Shown here: piece after piece, positions 36,709 through 50,272 of the stretch
Numbering within the stretch: position 1 is the first letter of the stretch
Layout of the letters: every line of letters starts with the position of its first letter
From: Theropithecus gelada
Taxonomy: Eukaryota > Chordata > Mammalia > Primates > Cercopithecidae
Length of the DNA stretch: 64,000 bases
Direction: 5' to 3'
NCBI RefSeq assembly: GCF_003255815.1
Contig: NC_037672.1
Location: 101,160,523-101,224,522, forward strand
Program-made: the position numbers and the translations under genes
The notes under the pieces: model-generated
The model's database searches: none
The model's input: only the letters and a program-made list of their open reading frames with translations
Told to the model about the DNA's origin: nothing

Positions 36709-37020
36709 TTGATGAGTCATTTTTAAAAATGGCATGTGAGTTTACCACTGGAAAGCACTTGGGCAATACAACTATGTGCTTTTCTGTTTGTGCATGAACT
36801 GAATGAACAGATCAGCAACCAATCGGTGACAGATTTTGAAAGAAGGAATGTGATTGCTCACTGATTATGATGTTAATCTGTTATTTGTAGAGTGGTTCAT
36901 AGACTGAAAAGCTAGCAGTTAAGTTTGTCTTTTATGCAAACACTCACAGTTAATGTGTGAGTTAATATGACATGGTAACTGAAATGTGAGCTATGTTGTT
37001 GGGGGCACCTGTGTTATTTA

Positions 37021-37308
37021 TTTATTTTGAGATGGAGTCTTGCTCTGCCACCCAGACTGGAGTGCAGTGGCACGATCTCAGCTCACTGCAAGCTCGCCTC
37101 CTGGGTTCACGCCATTCTCCTGCCTCAGCCTCCCAAGTAGCTGGGACTACAGGCGCCTGCCACCGTGCCCGGCTAACTTTTGTATTTTTAGTAGAGACAA
37201 GGTTTCACCATGTTAGCCAAAATGGTCTTGGTCTCCTGGACCTTGTGATCCACCCACTTCGGCCTCCCAAAGTTCTGGGATTATAGGTGTGAGCCACTGT
37301 GCCCAGCC
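37021..37308 (-). mobile_element. Alu with 17-bp target duplication, antisense
   Basis: Reverse Alu. Flanks GGCACCTGTGTTATTTA (37004-37020) and GGCACTTGTGTTATTTA (37309-37325) differ at one base. Confidence 0.95.
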
Positions 37309-37325
37309 GGCACTTGTGTTATTTA

Positions 37326-38179
37326 ACTAAACGTCGGTAACTCAAATTTGTGTGCAGTGAGAAGTATATGTTTAAACTTGATAACTTTTAATACAAATAA
37401 GTATTTATTCTATCTTTAATATAAGTATTCTATTTGTGAACTAAAATTTTAAAGCTAGTTATCTTTTTGTTTCGAAGGAGTCCTGTTTCACTCCTGCTCT
37501 TTCAAGGTTTCATCAGCAATTGCTCTGTGAATGGTGAACGGGGATTGCCAGTAATTTCCTATGTAGGAAAGATATTACATTCTGTTATTGTAAAAGATAA
37601 TATTGAATTATACTACTATTGTTTGATTCTGAAATACTGCTGTCTTCAATATGAAACTAGATTGTGTAAACCTTTGTGGAAGATATATTTAACTTGCAAT
37701 TTTAACAAATAAAGCATTTTAAGCTAATGAAATCACAATTAGTAATTAAAGAAATTTGAATGTATTTTACATCATGTAGTTAGCTATTGGAAAAAAACTT
37801 TTACATATGCATTTATTTTGAAGGTATAAAAGTCAGTACACATAGTACTATGACTTTTAAAAATTTAATTCATTTATACACCTGGGATTTGGATTAATAG
37901 TACTTATACATTATAAATATTCAATTTCATAAGTGCCTAGCATCTTTTGTTTGATTTCCTCAAAATTGCTATTTATGCTCATTTGAAAAGTCTTTTTCTC
38001 CATTGATGGTTCACCTTAATTTGAAGGTGATCATTATCCATGAGATTATGTAGAGTATTTATATGATTTTTAAAATTTAATATTAGCAACACTGACAATG
38101 TATCAGAGGACATTTTCTTTTTTTTCTTTTTCTTTTTCTTTTTTTTTTGGTAAAATAAAGAACATTAAAAACACTTCTG
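37326..38179. other. Intronic stretch with a pyrimidine-rich tract
   Basis: Unrecognised except for the T/C-rich tract at about 38115-38148. Confidence 0.4.
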
Positions 38180-38535
38180 GAACTGATGGACTTTATGTTA
38201 AGTGAAATAAGCCAGGCACAGAAAAAACAAATTTCATGTGTTCTTACTCATAAGTGAGAACTAAAAATTTTTAATAATGAACTCATCTGGTCAAATGATG
38301 GTTACTAGAAGCTGAAAAACATAACAGTGTGACTATAGTTAGCAACAATCTATTGCATATTTTAAAATAAAATAAAAGAGTGGAATTGAGATGTTCCTAA
38401 CCAAATAAATGACAAAGAAATTGAGGTAATGAATACCCCAATTACCCTGACTTGATCATTGCACATTGTATGACTGTATAAAAAATCTCATGTACCCCCA
38501 TAAATATGTATAATTATGTACCCATAAAATTAAAA
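38180..38535 (+). mobile_element. L1MA-type 3' end fragment
   Basis: ACTGATGGACTTTATGTTAA, AAATAAGCCAGGCACAGAAA, ACTCATAAGTGAGAACTAAA and CCATAAATATGTATAATTAT are old L1 3' landmarks in sense orientation. Confidence 0.75.
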
Positions 38536-38819
38536 ATTAAAAATAAACAAAAACACTTTTACAACTTCTGTTTTTCTGTTCTAACACAATAAATACACTC
38601 TCCCTTGTTATGTGTTCTCATAGTTATCATGCACTCTACTTATTATTCATTCATTTAGTTGATACACAAGTCAAGCCTTGTTTTCATGGAACTTCCAACA
38701 CTATAGGAGAGAGAGGCAAAAGTATTACAGTAGTCCAATTACATAGCATTTTAGGAGGTGATACATGTTATAAAAATAAAGCAATTTTATATGATAGTCA
38801 GGGTCCAGAAGCAATATAG

Positions 38820-39480
38820 GTAATGAACAACATAGCTGTTTGGAGGAAGAATATTTCCTACAGAGTGCAAGGTCCTGAGGTGAAAACTTGCCTAGTATGC
38901 TGATAAAATGATGGAGAATGGTGATGGTGGAGCACAGTGGGGAAGTGGTAGTAATAGAAAAGATTACAGAGTAACAAAGGACTGGCTAGTCTAAATTCTT
39001 GTAAGTCAGTGTAAGGACTTCAGTTTCTACCCTGAGAGAGCTAAGGAGCTATTGAATGATTTGTAGAGGAGATATATTATAAGTCCATTGCTAATAGGTT
39101 CACTCTGGCTGTTGCATTGAGAACAAACTAAAGGGGAACAGGAGTAGGGGTAAGAAAACCAGTTAGGTGAGTATTGTAGTAATTTAGGTGAAAAATGATA
39201 TTGGCTTTGACTAAGATGGCAGCAGTAGGAGTCTTAAGTGATTAGATTCAACATATAATTTGAAAGTAGACATGACTAGATTTGATGATGGGTTGGATAT
39301 GTATGAAAGATGAGATGAGCCAAGGATGTTTCCTGGAGTTTTGACCTGAGGCTCATATTTTGACCTCAGAAGACGGCAGTAGGAGTAAATTTTAGAGGAA
39401 CATCAGGAACTCTGTTTTGGATGTGTAAATCTGAGATGACCCTCAGACACTCAGATGGAGATGTTGAGTAGGTTGTTGTA
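38820..39480 (+). repeat. Mid-repetitive sequence, copy 1, family not named
   Basis: Shares with 42740-43440 a run of motifs ending in a segment like CAGATGGAGATGTTGAGTAGG (here) and CCAAGTAGAAATGTCAAGG (there). I recognise this as a common mammalian interspersed repeat but cannot name it reliably. Confidence 0.45.
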
Positions 39481-41013
39481 TTAAAAATTCTGGATTACAG
39501 ACAAGGGTTTTAAACTAGAGGTATTAACTATTATATACAATTTCATGGAATTATGAGCCATATCTACTTTGTTTATTTCAGTGTGCCCCATACCTATACA
39601 ACATCTAGTACTTACAAGGTACTTGAGAAATATCTGTTGAATGAGTGAATACACAAACAGTGAGTCACATGCTGTAAATGTTTTTAACCACAGGTACTCC
39701 TGGATAAACAATAAAAAACACAACTCCTGATTGTAGTGTTTCCAGATTTCTGTGGAGTAAATACTTCTCCCACGACTTCAAGCTATCAAAGTAGTATCAT
39801 CGAATACTACTTTGTATTCCAGTTGGGAAGAAATGTGCACAACTGGTTCCTTCTAGCTGGTTTAAACAGGCTGTAGAACACAACTGGGCACACTGTTGCT
39901 TAGTGATATAATTATAGACATATTTTCCCTTACTTATAGGAGTGCATAACAGTTAATTTTAAATAGTCTTGATACTTGGATAGGTGTGAAGGAAAAACAT
40001 CTTTTATAGATGATAATACAAGCTCAAAATAGTGAACTTAAGCAAATATTAAAATCCTGCATCACATAGCACACTAAACACTACAAACACTGTGCTAATT
40101 TATCCCTGTAGCCTCCAGGCAGGCTTCTATTACTCCAAACAGGTGATGTCTCCTTATACAATTTTGGGGAAAATTATTTTACTGCTTGCAACATATTATG
40201 ATGTTACCAGGACTCTCTTGCCAGAACTGTCTTTACAATTTATGTCAGACATCAAATGTGTTTTTAAAATGTTGCTGTAAAACATATACCTCAAAAGTAT
40301 TTAAACAAAGTTTAATCAATTTGTCCTATTTTGGAGTCCAAATTGTTTTGCATGTATCTCAGAGTCATCATATTTTAAAGGTGTTCATTTTAATTAATAT
40401 TGTTTTTAAAATTTATTGTGGTAAAATATATATAACATAAAGTTTGCCATTTTAACCATTTTAAGTGTACAGTTCAATGACAATAAGTACATTTACACTA
40501 TTGTACAACCACACCACCACTCATCTCAGAACTTTAATAATTATTTGACGTTATTTTGTTTTGTGTAAAAAGAACAGCATTTCGTTGTAGATGATTAAAA
40601 AAAGAAAACTATACAAGAAAATAAAGTTACCCAAAGTCTCAACATTCAGAGAAAATTCAATCCATATCCACCTTATGGCATATATAAAATTATATCGGAC
40701 TGTTAAATCCATGGTCTAAAAATTTCTCACGTGTTAAAAATCCTGCTGAGTCTAGAATTAGATTAAGAATCTGACTATGTCTAATGAAGTGGTGGAGCTG
40801 CAAACCCCAGTTGTCTATTCTACAGTATTTATTTAATATATCAATAAGGAAACCTTAATAAAAATGATTTATGCTCAGAGTGATGAGGCATAGGGAAGAA
40901 CGTGTATGCATATTTTCTCATGTTGGACATTTGATTTAGAACTGAACCCTATGAAGAGAGAATTGCAAGTAGAAGATGAAGGAACTTTGGGTATTAAGAA
41001 ATTGCTAATACAT
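39481..41013. other. Intronic stretch, mostly unrecognised
   Basis: About 39580-39660 (ACTTACAAGGTACTTGAGAA ... GAATGAGTGAA) resembles the 3' end of an L2 or MIR. Otherwise nothing is recognised. Confidence 0.35.
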
Positions 41014-41323
41014 GGCCGGGCGTAGTGGCTCATGCCTGTAATCCCAGCACTTTGGGAGGCCGAGGTGGGCGGATCATGAGGTCAGGAGATCGAGACCATC
41101 CTGGCTAACACGGTGAAACCCTGTCTCTACTACAAAATTAAAAAAAAAAAATAATAATAACCAGGTGTGGTAGCGGGCGCCTGTAGTCCCAGCTACTTGG
41201 GAGGCTGAGGCAGGAGAAGGGCGTGGATCCGGGAGGCGGAGCTTGCAGTGAGCCGAGATCGCGCCACTGCACTCCAGCCTGGGGAACAGAGCGAGACTCT
41301 GTCTCAAAAAAAAAAAAAAAAAG
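41014..41323 (+). mobile_element. Alu (AluS/Y-like), sense
   Basis: GGCCGGGCGTAGTGGCTCATG through CTCTGTCTCAAAAAAAAAAA. Flanks GAAATTGCTAATACAT and GAAACTGGTAATACAT suggest a diverged target duplication. Confidence 0.94.
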
Positions 41324-41555
41324 GAAACTGGTAATACATTTAGCAAAATGTAGGGATGAGATATTTTTCCACATTCTATTTGGAATAAAACAAGCTTCAC
41401 AAAAATGTCATGCTGAGGGCAAAGTTTGTAACCTGTGAATCTTGCAGATTTGGAAGCAATGTGTTAAAAACAGCAATATGGAAAAGGAGATGGTTTCCTA
41501 TTCCAGTGAAATGGTCATACTCTTTATGGAAGTGTTGACATTGCTGTAGAAGTGC

Positions 41556-41925
41556 TGTACTAGTTTGTTTACACAAGGCTACAAAGATACTACCTGAGAC
41601 TGGGTAATTTATAAACAAAGAAGGTTTAATTGACTCACAGCTCTGCATGGCCGGGGAGACCTCAGGAAACTTAGTCACAGCGGAAGAGGAAACAGGCACA
41701 TCTTACATGGTTGCAGGTGAGACAGAGCAAGCAAGAGCAGGGAAAACTGTTTTATAAAATCATTAGATCGTATGAAAACTCACTCACTATCATAAAAACA
41801 GCATGGGAGAAACCAGCCCCATAATCCAATCACCTCATACCTGGTTCCTCTCTTGACACATGGGGATTATGGGGGTTACAATTCAAAATGAGATTTGGGT
41901 GGGGAAACAGAGCCAAACCATATCA
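41556..41925 (-). mobile_element. MST-type MaLR solo LTR
   Basis: 370-bp antisense LTR, TGTACTAGTTTGTTTACAC to AACCATATCA, flanked by the 5-bp duplication AGTGC (41551-41555, 41926-41930). No internal coding region. Confidence 0.93.
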
Positions 41926-41930
41926 AGTGC

Positions 41931-42739
41931 TAAAGAAGACTACTGATAAACTCTTATCATTATCCTCTGCCTGACTATCCTCACTAGGGACTCTGAAATA
42001 ATTAGGACACTATAGCAAGAAATGGTTTATAAGTAAAAGTTATGAATCAAAGAAATTTAAATATTCATGTTAATGTTACCATATTTATACACAAGGGCAC
42101 AGAGACTTGGGAGAATTGTGGTTATATTCAAATATGTAATTTTTTATTTCTACATAAAATTTCATTTTTGGATGCTCTATAATTTGTTAGATCATTTTCT
42201 TGGGAATTTTAGTTGTTTTCAGTTCTTGGCATTTTGGTTTGAAAACTATCTTTAAATATGAGTTTTTATTAAAAATCTATTATTATTTCCTAAAAATGAA
42301 AACCTGAGTAGAACAAATGACTCAGAGGATGTATGAATTGACAATTACCCTCCTAAGAGATTTTTACCAATTTATACCCAAATGTTAGGATAAACTATAT
42401 AAAATAGTAATTGATAATTTTAAACTGTTAAAATTGCAATTTCATAAAAATATGTGTAAAAATGCCCATTTCATTGCATGCTTACCAATCTCTTATCATT
42501 TTGCTTACATAAAAAGTGGTATTTCATTGCCTTTTCATTCATTTATTTACTTTTATAATTAATTTATTAACCAATCCAAAGTGCATCCTTACTATGTTCA
42601 AACCAGTATGACAGGCATAAGAATGCAAAGGGGACTAAGAACATTGGGCCTGTCTTTATGGTACTTACAAGTCTCTTGGAGCAAATTATCAATCAAATAG
42701 TTTTAAAAAGAAACATAAAATTTATATTTCATAAATATA
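41931..42739. other. Intronic stretch with one ancient repeat remnant
   Basis: About 42575-42700 (CAGTATGACAGGCATAAGAA ... GTACTTACAAGTCTCTTGG) looks like the same kind of mammalian-wide remnant as 14262-14400. Otherwise unrecognised. Confidence 0.35.
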
Positions 42740-43440
42740 AATATGAAAATGTTATGATTGTCATGTGCTGTGAGAATCTATAAGGAATCAGCTAATTTAT
42801 ATTGGGAGGATCATGGAAGGGGTCTCTGTAAAAGTGACATTTGAACAGTTATCTAAAAGAGGAGTACGTTTAGCTAATGAGGAATTGGAAGAAGAGAATT
42901 TGAAGGAGAAGGAAAACTGTGTATTCAAAGCTTTTATGGCAAAAAGATAAGATCATACATTTACGAACTTGAAAGAGGATCTGAGTGGTTGAAACAGAGA
43001 TTTAGGCCAGTTGAATTATCTAATGAAATTGTACTGGATTAAGAATATTATTCTTCTCATAAGTGCAATGGAAACATTGTAGGATTCTAAATAGGCGTGT
43101 GGAAAATATTTTCTCATGTATGTTTTGAAAACCTAATTCTGTGTTGTCATATGAACACATTAGGGTAGGTTAAGCCTGGATGTGGGGAGACCAATTAGGC
43201 TATTTTAGTAGACCAGAAAAGATATGAGGATGGCTTGGAGTAGGGAAGTGGGAGTAAAGGCAGAAAAAATGTAATAGATTTGTGAGTTATTTGAACTGGA
43301 TGAATGCTTGCCCTTTTTATTGAAACACTGAAAGAGGAAAATATCTGGAGGTAAGATGATGGGTTTTGTGGAATTTAAAGGGCCTTTCAGACATCCAAGT
43401 AGAAATGTCAAGGAGGTTATTGAGTATACATGACCACACA
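42740..43440 (+). repeat. Mid-repetitive sequence, copy 2, family not named
   Basis: Shares the order of motifs with 38820-39480 (GTGACATTTGAACAGTTATC, TAGTAGACCAGAAAAGATAT, CAGACATCCAAGTAGAAATG). Confidence 0.45.
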
Positions 43441-46076
43441 TCAAAGAAGTGTTACCAATGGAATTTTATATTTGTGAATTATTTGCTTCTTTGAGTTTTA
43501 AGCCAAATACATGACTTATCTATTAAAAAATGGAACTAAATTTTATAGAATAAAACAAATCTCTACATCCTGATGCCAAAGTATATCTAAGATCTATAAT
43601 TTGTCAAATAAATGTTTAATAACAGCGTGTTAATTTATATGACATAATAATGTTATATTGTTTTAATAATTACAGAAAATATATCTGTATGTGTACGTGT
43701 ATATATATATGCATATATATAATGTACTATACATGAGTGCATAGAGAGAGAAAGAAAGTATATATAATAAAAAGCCGGGGTAAGCATTGCAATGTGAATG
43801 TGACAGTCATAAGTTGGTGATATTTAGGGGGTAGGATAAATATGAGTAAGAGTTAAATTTAACTTTCTAATACTTATATATTTTTGTTTTTTCACTGGGA
43901 ATGTGTGGCTTTTACAATGAATAAGAAAAAATATGTTTAAGTATGAGACTGGGAAGGAGGATGAATCAGGATCAGTGACTGGGGACTGAGATAAAATTGA
44001 TTCCAAGAGCTTTTGCCATATATTACAACTTTGAGTTATCTGCTTCCCAAGCTATATCCAAATTTCAAATGAGAAAAAAAGATACTTCAGTAGAAAATAT
44101 GCTTTATCCTTTCTTGCAGTTTTATCCTTGTATCAAACCAGACCATCTGGAAACTTTGCTCAGATACATGTTTAGTACCTGAAAATGTCATTCACTGAGT
44201 TCTGCTTCGGTACCATGCCTTTGGCCAACTCGGTGGAATGCTAAATAAAAATCCACAGGAAACCTGCTTTTGCATTTATGACAGTGTGCTTGAGGATATT
44301 GTTTTCTTTTCACTCATACAAATAATTCCTTGAAACTCAAGTATCAGAAATTCTTTAGCACTTAAGGAATGTATATGTACTGTCTTTACAGACAATATAA
44401 AGCATATTAAAAATTTTATTTCCTTTTTTTGTATAATTATCAAGAGACTCAGAGACATATTTGAAGTTTAACTTTTATAAGAAATCAAGACTGTTTGACT
44501 AGAATGTCTACTTTACGAATTTACTCTGGCATGACTTCATATATATAACAACCTGGTCTTATTTTATATTTACGTATTTTTTCTCCAATCTTAATTTTTT
44601 ATTCATTTATATTTGTCTGTTCATTGTATAGATTCTTATGTGTCTGTAATCCAGAAGAAAATCAATTAGACAGAAAAAAAAATGGGAGCTCTTCAATCAC
44701 AGTGGAAAATAAAATGATTCTGAATGAGATTGCTTGGGGAAACAGGAAGTAAAGAAGAAGAAAAACAGGCCCAGAATTTAGCATGAAGGAACTTCTGCAT
44801 TTAATCATTATGTACAGGCAGAGATTCAGAAATATAGCCATAGAAGAGAGGCTGAGGAGGAAGGATATCAGAAAAGTTGGAAGCCAAGAGGTGAGACTTC
44901 CATGCAGTAGCCACCTGTGAGGAATATTGCTCATGGGTCAAAGAAGTCAAGGACCGAAATGTCCACTGGATTTCTCAGAGTGGCTCTTTGAATAGTGTTG
45001 GGAAAAGTAATGAGATTTGAGTGGCTTGAAGAGCAAATAGCACATAAGGAAATGAAAATATGGGATATAAGCAAATGATAGTTTCATGCTTGTTAGCCTT
45101 TTTTTTTTTTTAAGGGGATTTTGTTTAGGTCTTTTGTTATTTTTACTCTGGGGATGTACTTTTACCTTAATAAATAAGAATATGTTACATATTAAGAATG
45201 TTTATGCCTGTTAAATATGCTGTAAATTTTTGTTTGACATACACTTTTCTGTTGTGGTTAATGTAACCTTGATATCAGCCGGAGTTCAGCTAGTTATAAA
45301 AGAACGACCTCTGATTACATATGATTCTGTGATAATCTTATTACCCATTCAATTAATATATATTTATTGCTTTCACTATTTGCTCACAATTTTATAAGAT
45401 TTGGCATTATAATTTTAACTTAACTTTGACAACTCACTAGAGCAGTAATTTTAGTGGATGCAAATGGGATATTTTTAAATTCTTGAATGAGAATTACAAA
45501 TTTTAGAAAAAGTCAAACAGTTATGATAAGTTTCCTGAAAGTTAATTTTACTATAGTTATAGTTACTATTTTGTAAATAATTCAAAAATATATAACAACT
45601 GATCTTAAGTTAAAAAGTTCATCATTTGAGGTAACTAGTGATAGTGAGTCAAGTATAACTATAACACTAATAAAGAGTATTAACTGCATGGACAGTGACT
45701 TTTCCTAGGGTGCAGAGGAAGGATATTGCACTGGGAACTCAAATTAAAGACTGAAAAATTATTTTTTAAAGATTTAGTAAAGAGTTTATATCAATAATGT
45801 TGATAATGATGCAAAATTTACCACAATACATTTAGATAACCTGTTACTAGATTAAGGCCGCAGTACTTCTCATGACTGTATATTTGTATTTGTTCAGAAT
45901 AAATTTCAAAAGCTCTTCCTAGGGGATCTTTGAGTACTTTGCATAAATTAGGTTTATGAAAAAGTGAGATAGAAGATTACCAAATAAATTAAAAACAACA
46001 AAGGGTAGCATAGAAGGCCAATTTGTATCTACTTGGCCATTACTATTCTTACGCAGTTTTCTTGAACACTCCTTTT
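43441..46076. other. Intronic stretch, nothing recognised
   Basis: AT-rich sequence with a TA-rich block at about 43694-43725. No gene or clear interspersed repeat. Confidence 0.4.
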
Positions 46077-46170
46077 TTGGTTTGTTTGTTTCTTAGATGG
46101 AGCCTCGCTCTGTCGCCCAGGCTGGAATGCAGTGGCGCCATCTCGGCTTGCTGCAAGCTCTGCCTCCCGG
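46077..46170 (-). mobile_element. 5'-truncated Alu of about 94 bp with 14-bp target duplication
   Basis: Reverse Alu right-monomer text only (GCTCTGTCGCCCAGGCTGGA ... GCAAGCTCTGCCTCCCGG). Duplications TGAACACTCCTTTT lie at 46063-46076 and 46171-46184, so it was inserted in this short form. Confidence 0.93.
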
Positions 46171-46285
46171 TGAACACTCCTTTTAATAATTATTCATGTA
46201 AGGTATGCCATTGGATTTCAATAACATCTTTTTTGCTATCTTTCTTAAAGCTTTTGAACAATTAGATAAAACAGTAATTACTCCT

Positions 46286-46690
46286 TGATATAGTTTAGAT
46301 CTGTGTCCCCACCCAAATCTCATGTCCAGTTGTAATCCCCAATGTTGGAAGTGGGGCCTGGAGGGAGGTGATTGGATCATGGGTTGGATCCTTCATGAAT
46401 GGTAAAGCACCATCCTCTTGGCGCTGTCTCCTGATAGAGTTCTTGTGGGATCTGGTTGTACAAATGTGTGTGGCACATTCCCCCTCTCACTCTTGGTCCT
46501 GTTCCTGCCTGCCATGTACGACTACTGCTCCTGCTTTGTCTTCTGCCATGATTGTAAGTTTCCTGAGGCCTCCCCAGAAGCAGAAGCCACTATGCTTCCT
46601 GTATAGCTGTCGGCCAATTAAACCTCTTTTCTTTATAAATTACCCAGTCTCAGGTATATCTTTATAGCAACGTGAGAACAGACTAACACA
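46286..46690 (+). mobile_element. MST-type MaLR solo LTR
   Basis: Sense LTR TGATATAGTTTAGATCTGTG to GAACAGACTAACACA, with AATTAAACCTCTTTTCTTTA near the 3' part. The 5-bp flanks do not match. Confidence 0.9.
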
Positions 46691-47129
46691 TTCCCTTAAG
46701 GTTTACAAGAAACAGTGTATGTGATTTAAAAAAAAAATACTTAATTAAATACTCAGAAAAATACTGGATCATATGTGCTGAAATTTTCATTTCTATATGT
46801 TATAATAAAACTTCCTATAATTTCTAATCTAATCTCAAAGCATGTGCTTAGAAAATGAAAGTATGTAACTATTTTCTAATATGACCATACATCAAGTACT
46901 ATATGCCGTAAATGGATAGAAATCACAATATTTGTATTGTAATAACTGTTCTATTAATGATTTTCTAGCTTCTACTATCTCAAGTAAAACATAGGAGATA
47001 TATATATATATATTTGTAAGTTATGTTATATATACAGGTAAGGTATACAGTTTAAACAAGTACTAAATTCTGATTTGATTAACGATAATCACTTTGTCTA
47101 ATCAAACCCTGCAGTCATCACAACTTGTT

Positions 47130-47235
47130 AGGTGTCATGATAGTGTAGAGGTGAAGAGAATCACTGGCCCTGGAGCAAAGTGCAGTGATTTGAATCTTGG
47201 CTCTACCACATAATCTTGGATAAGCTTATCATCTT
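47130..47235 (+). repeat. MIR, sense
   Basis: GATAGTGTAGAGGTGAAGAG, CTGGCCCTGGAGCAAAGTGC and TTGAATCTTGGCTCTACCAC follow the MIR 5' to core order. Confidence 0.7.
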
Positions 47236-47340
47236 TGAGGCAAGTGTTATATTTAAATGTTATTTTTCAAAATGGCAAATTGGGGAAGGATGGTGGAGAG
47301 AAAATCAACTCTTCACTGACAAATAATTTCATCTTGTAAG

Positions 47341-47380
47341 TGTATGTGTGTGTGTGTGTGTGTCTGTGTGTGTGTGTGTT
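47341..47380. repeat. (TG)n microsatellite
   Basis: About eighteen TG units with one TC interruption. Confidence 0.95.
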
Positions 47381-48080
47381 GGAGGTATAGGGGTGAGGAG
47401 ACAGATACTGGTAGTGGTAAAGTAGACTTCCAGGGAAGAAGGAAATGTGTATAACTGGAAGATGGATTGCTGGCTAATTAGAAAACAGTTTTGCAGGACT
47501 TTGTAGCAAATCAGAAGTTAATGTGCTTCAGAATAAGACCAGAACTGGTGATCTCACACTCAAATCTAGTAAACTTACTAATATTATTTAAATCGTGAAA
47601 ACAGAAAGTAAGTAATTTTTCCAGTACAAAATGAGTGCTGAACGCTTCAAGGAAAACTCAATGCCTTTTATTAAAACAATTGTGTGACCATTAGCTTAAG
47701 GTTCTCCATTTGTAAGGTATGGGTGTTCACTGAGGGAATATCTGTCATTCTTTTCAGGTCTAATATCTCTCAGAGCAATAAGAGGCTGCAACCATTTTGC
47801 TACAGCTGAACACAAGCCATAAGTGCCCAAGTCAAAGTTGCAATTATTTTCAGGATCATGGATCTTTTGATTTTAGGCAGAGGAACAAAGTGAACTGAAT
47901 ATATTTTCCATTTAGGGTAGGTTGATATAATTCAGTTTATATTAAGTGGGGATAGAAAACACTCAAAATTAATTAATTGAAGTTTTCACACTTCAATTGT
48001 AGTCTAAATTGGGAAATATATATTGTTCAGTATATTCTAAGCTAAATGAGGCAGTAAGTCCATGAAGAAGGCAGCATGAT

Positions 48081-48212
48081 TCAGTGTCAACCTCAGAAAG
48101 GTTTTCTTTAACTTATAAAATATATCCTATAAAATGATTGAAAATATCACGTCATTCAGGTGTCAACCTTAGAAGGGTTTTCTTCAACCTATAACATGAC
48201 TGAGAACAGCAC
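48081..48212. repeat. Imperfect tandem duplication, about 70 bp
   Basis: GTGTCAACCTCAGAAAGGTT...AAAATGATTGAAAATATCAC recurs as GTGTCAACCTTAGAAGGGTT...AACATGACTGAGAACAGCAC. Confidence 0.8.
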
Positions 48213-50272
48213 AGGGTCAGTTTTTACAGTTCATGTTTGATAAGACACCAATGCAGAAAGATTGGTAAACTATTGGACTGGCAAACTATTGAGAGTTTTA
48301 ATAATTGTTATATTTTGTATACTTTTTGATTTTAAAAACTATTTTAAACCAGCTTTTCTCTATTTCCGTATTTTTTGTCAACTGCTCAAATAAGAATGTT
48401 CTTTTAAATAATAGTTTTAAAAGAGATTTTCAGTACAAGAACTGAGTATGCTTCAGATTTTATAGCATATTGTATACTCTAAATTTGTTAAGTTTTAATG
48501 ATTAATGTTTTACATAAAGAAATAGTAAAGATTAACAGTATTCATTAATTCAAACCAATGACTGTAATAAGATAGCACTAAATGATTATTTAAAATAACT
48601 CCAAGACCATCCCATAAATGTCGGCAGGAAGAAATTGGAAAGAGAAAAATATAACGTTTTTTTTTCCCCTTCACAATTGAAATACAGATTTCACATGCAC
48701 TTACATTTTCTTCAAAGTTTATATTGCATCATTAACCTTCCAAGAAGATTGTAAGAATTTTATAACATTATATGCTAATACCTCTCCCCCAATCAAAACA
48801 TCAAAAAATACTATAAGAAATAAAAAGAAAACAAACAAACAAACAAAGCAAAACAAGCAAGGAAGCTGCTCAAACAAAAGGAACACTTATTTCTATTTTG
48901 GTGTAATAAGATTAGAGGCAATTTCACTTATTTCCCAACTGGAGTCTGATTTTTTTTCATTCTTTGCACTCCTATACATACTAGAAATGAAGGGGTGCAT
49001 ATGTGTGGATAATCAGAGATAAATGAGAAAGGGAAGATTGACAATTTTAGAGGCTTTTTAAAACGTATGATTTTGTGTTTATTCTAGTTAGTGGCTACTA
49101 ACCTCTACTCCTTCAATTTAATCCTTTGGGCCTGGCACAAGAAAATATTTTCTAGAGATATATGTTACTAATACCTCAGTGCTCAGTATTTCAAAATAGT
49201 AAACACAGAGGATGAACTTAGATGAACTTATGGAGATAACCTGTTTTTTTTTCTTATTTTTTAAATTATAATGGCAGCTGAAATGTCATAAGAATTAATA
49301 TCTATCTCCATTTTATTTTGATATAGGTTTGTTAATGTTTGAAAATAATCTTTGCATGAATAAGAGCATTGAGACTTCAAGTTAAAGTGAGATCACCCTC
49401 ATGTATCCTCCATGCAATTGCCTTTCACAAAGCTGAGACTGAAACCAACTGCTGTGGTTCATTTTCACCACATAGTTGAATTAATGTGCAGCTAGCCTTC
49501 AGTAACAGGTAGGGATTCACCATTGTGTTTCCACAAATACCTATACTTCATAATGTTCAATATGAGAAGGCAAGTGCACACAGTTTTTAAAAATTTGGTT
49601 ACACACTTGCAGACACAGGGTTTACTCAGTTCATAGCCTCTGCAGATTACTGGAAATCAAATCTAATCTGAGATGTGGTGGAAACTGCTAGTTTACAGTA
49701 GTTTTTGGAGAGTGTGTGTGGCCTTTGCTAGTTCTCGGTGATTGGGAGACCAAACCAGTGCTGGCCTTGGGGCAAGACTAGGGAACAGGGAAGGATGAGG
49801 ATGAGGAACAGACAGAAGGAGGAAGGATGGAGAGGCGACTCATTTACCATTTCTCTGCCCAGAATAGTGACTGACAGAGAGAAGGAAGGCCAAAAAGTGC
49901 ACTTTACAGATGACATAAATTTTGTTCAAAAGTCATTTGAGAAAGTTTGCTGGTACTTAAAGTTTTCGGGCTAAGTTTGCTCTACTTGGAATGGCATTTT
50001 AACCTCTCCCTCATTCACCTTCTTCAGTCCCTCTAGATATCCTTAGTAAGGCTCAATGATTTAGGGCTTGAGTGTCGGAAGCCACGGAAGCAGAAACCTG
50101 TTCAGTCACTCGAGGGCTACAAATGGGTTAGTGTCCTCCTTTCAGCAAAAATTCTTAGTCTCTTTACTTTTGTAGACCCCGTTACGTTACCATTTCCTTT
50201 GTAATCTTATCCCACCACCCAACTCTTTTCTTTCCCTTCTCCCTCTTTCCTCTCTGTCTGTCCTCTCCTCAC

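Larger units (their letters stand above)
46691..50272. other. Intron 1 part next to exon 1
   Basis: Apart from a MIR (47130-47235), a (TG)n (47341-47380), a small imperfect duplication (48081-48212) and a (CAAA)n run (48829-48852), I recognise nothing. The open frames around 49728-49974 are not convincing. Confidence 0.45.

Noticed and set aside
46368..46667. 99-codon frame
   Set aside because: Entirely within a MaLR solo LTR, which is non-coding.
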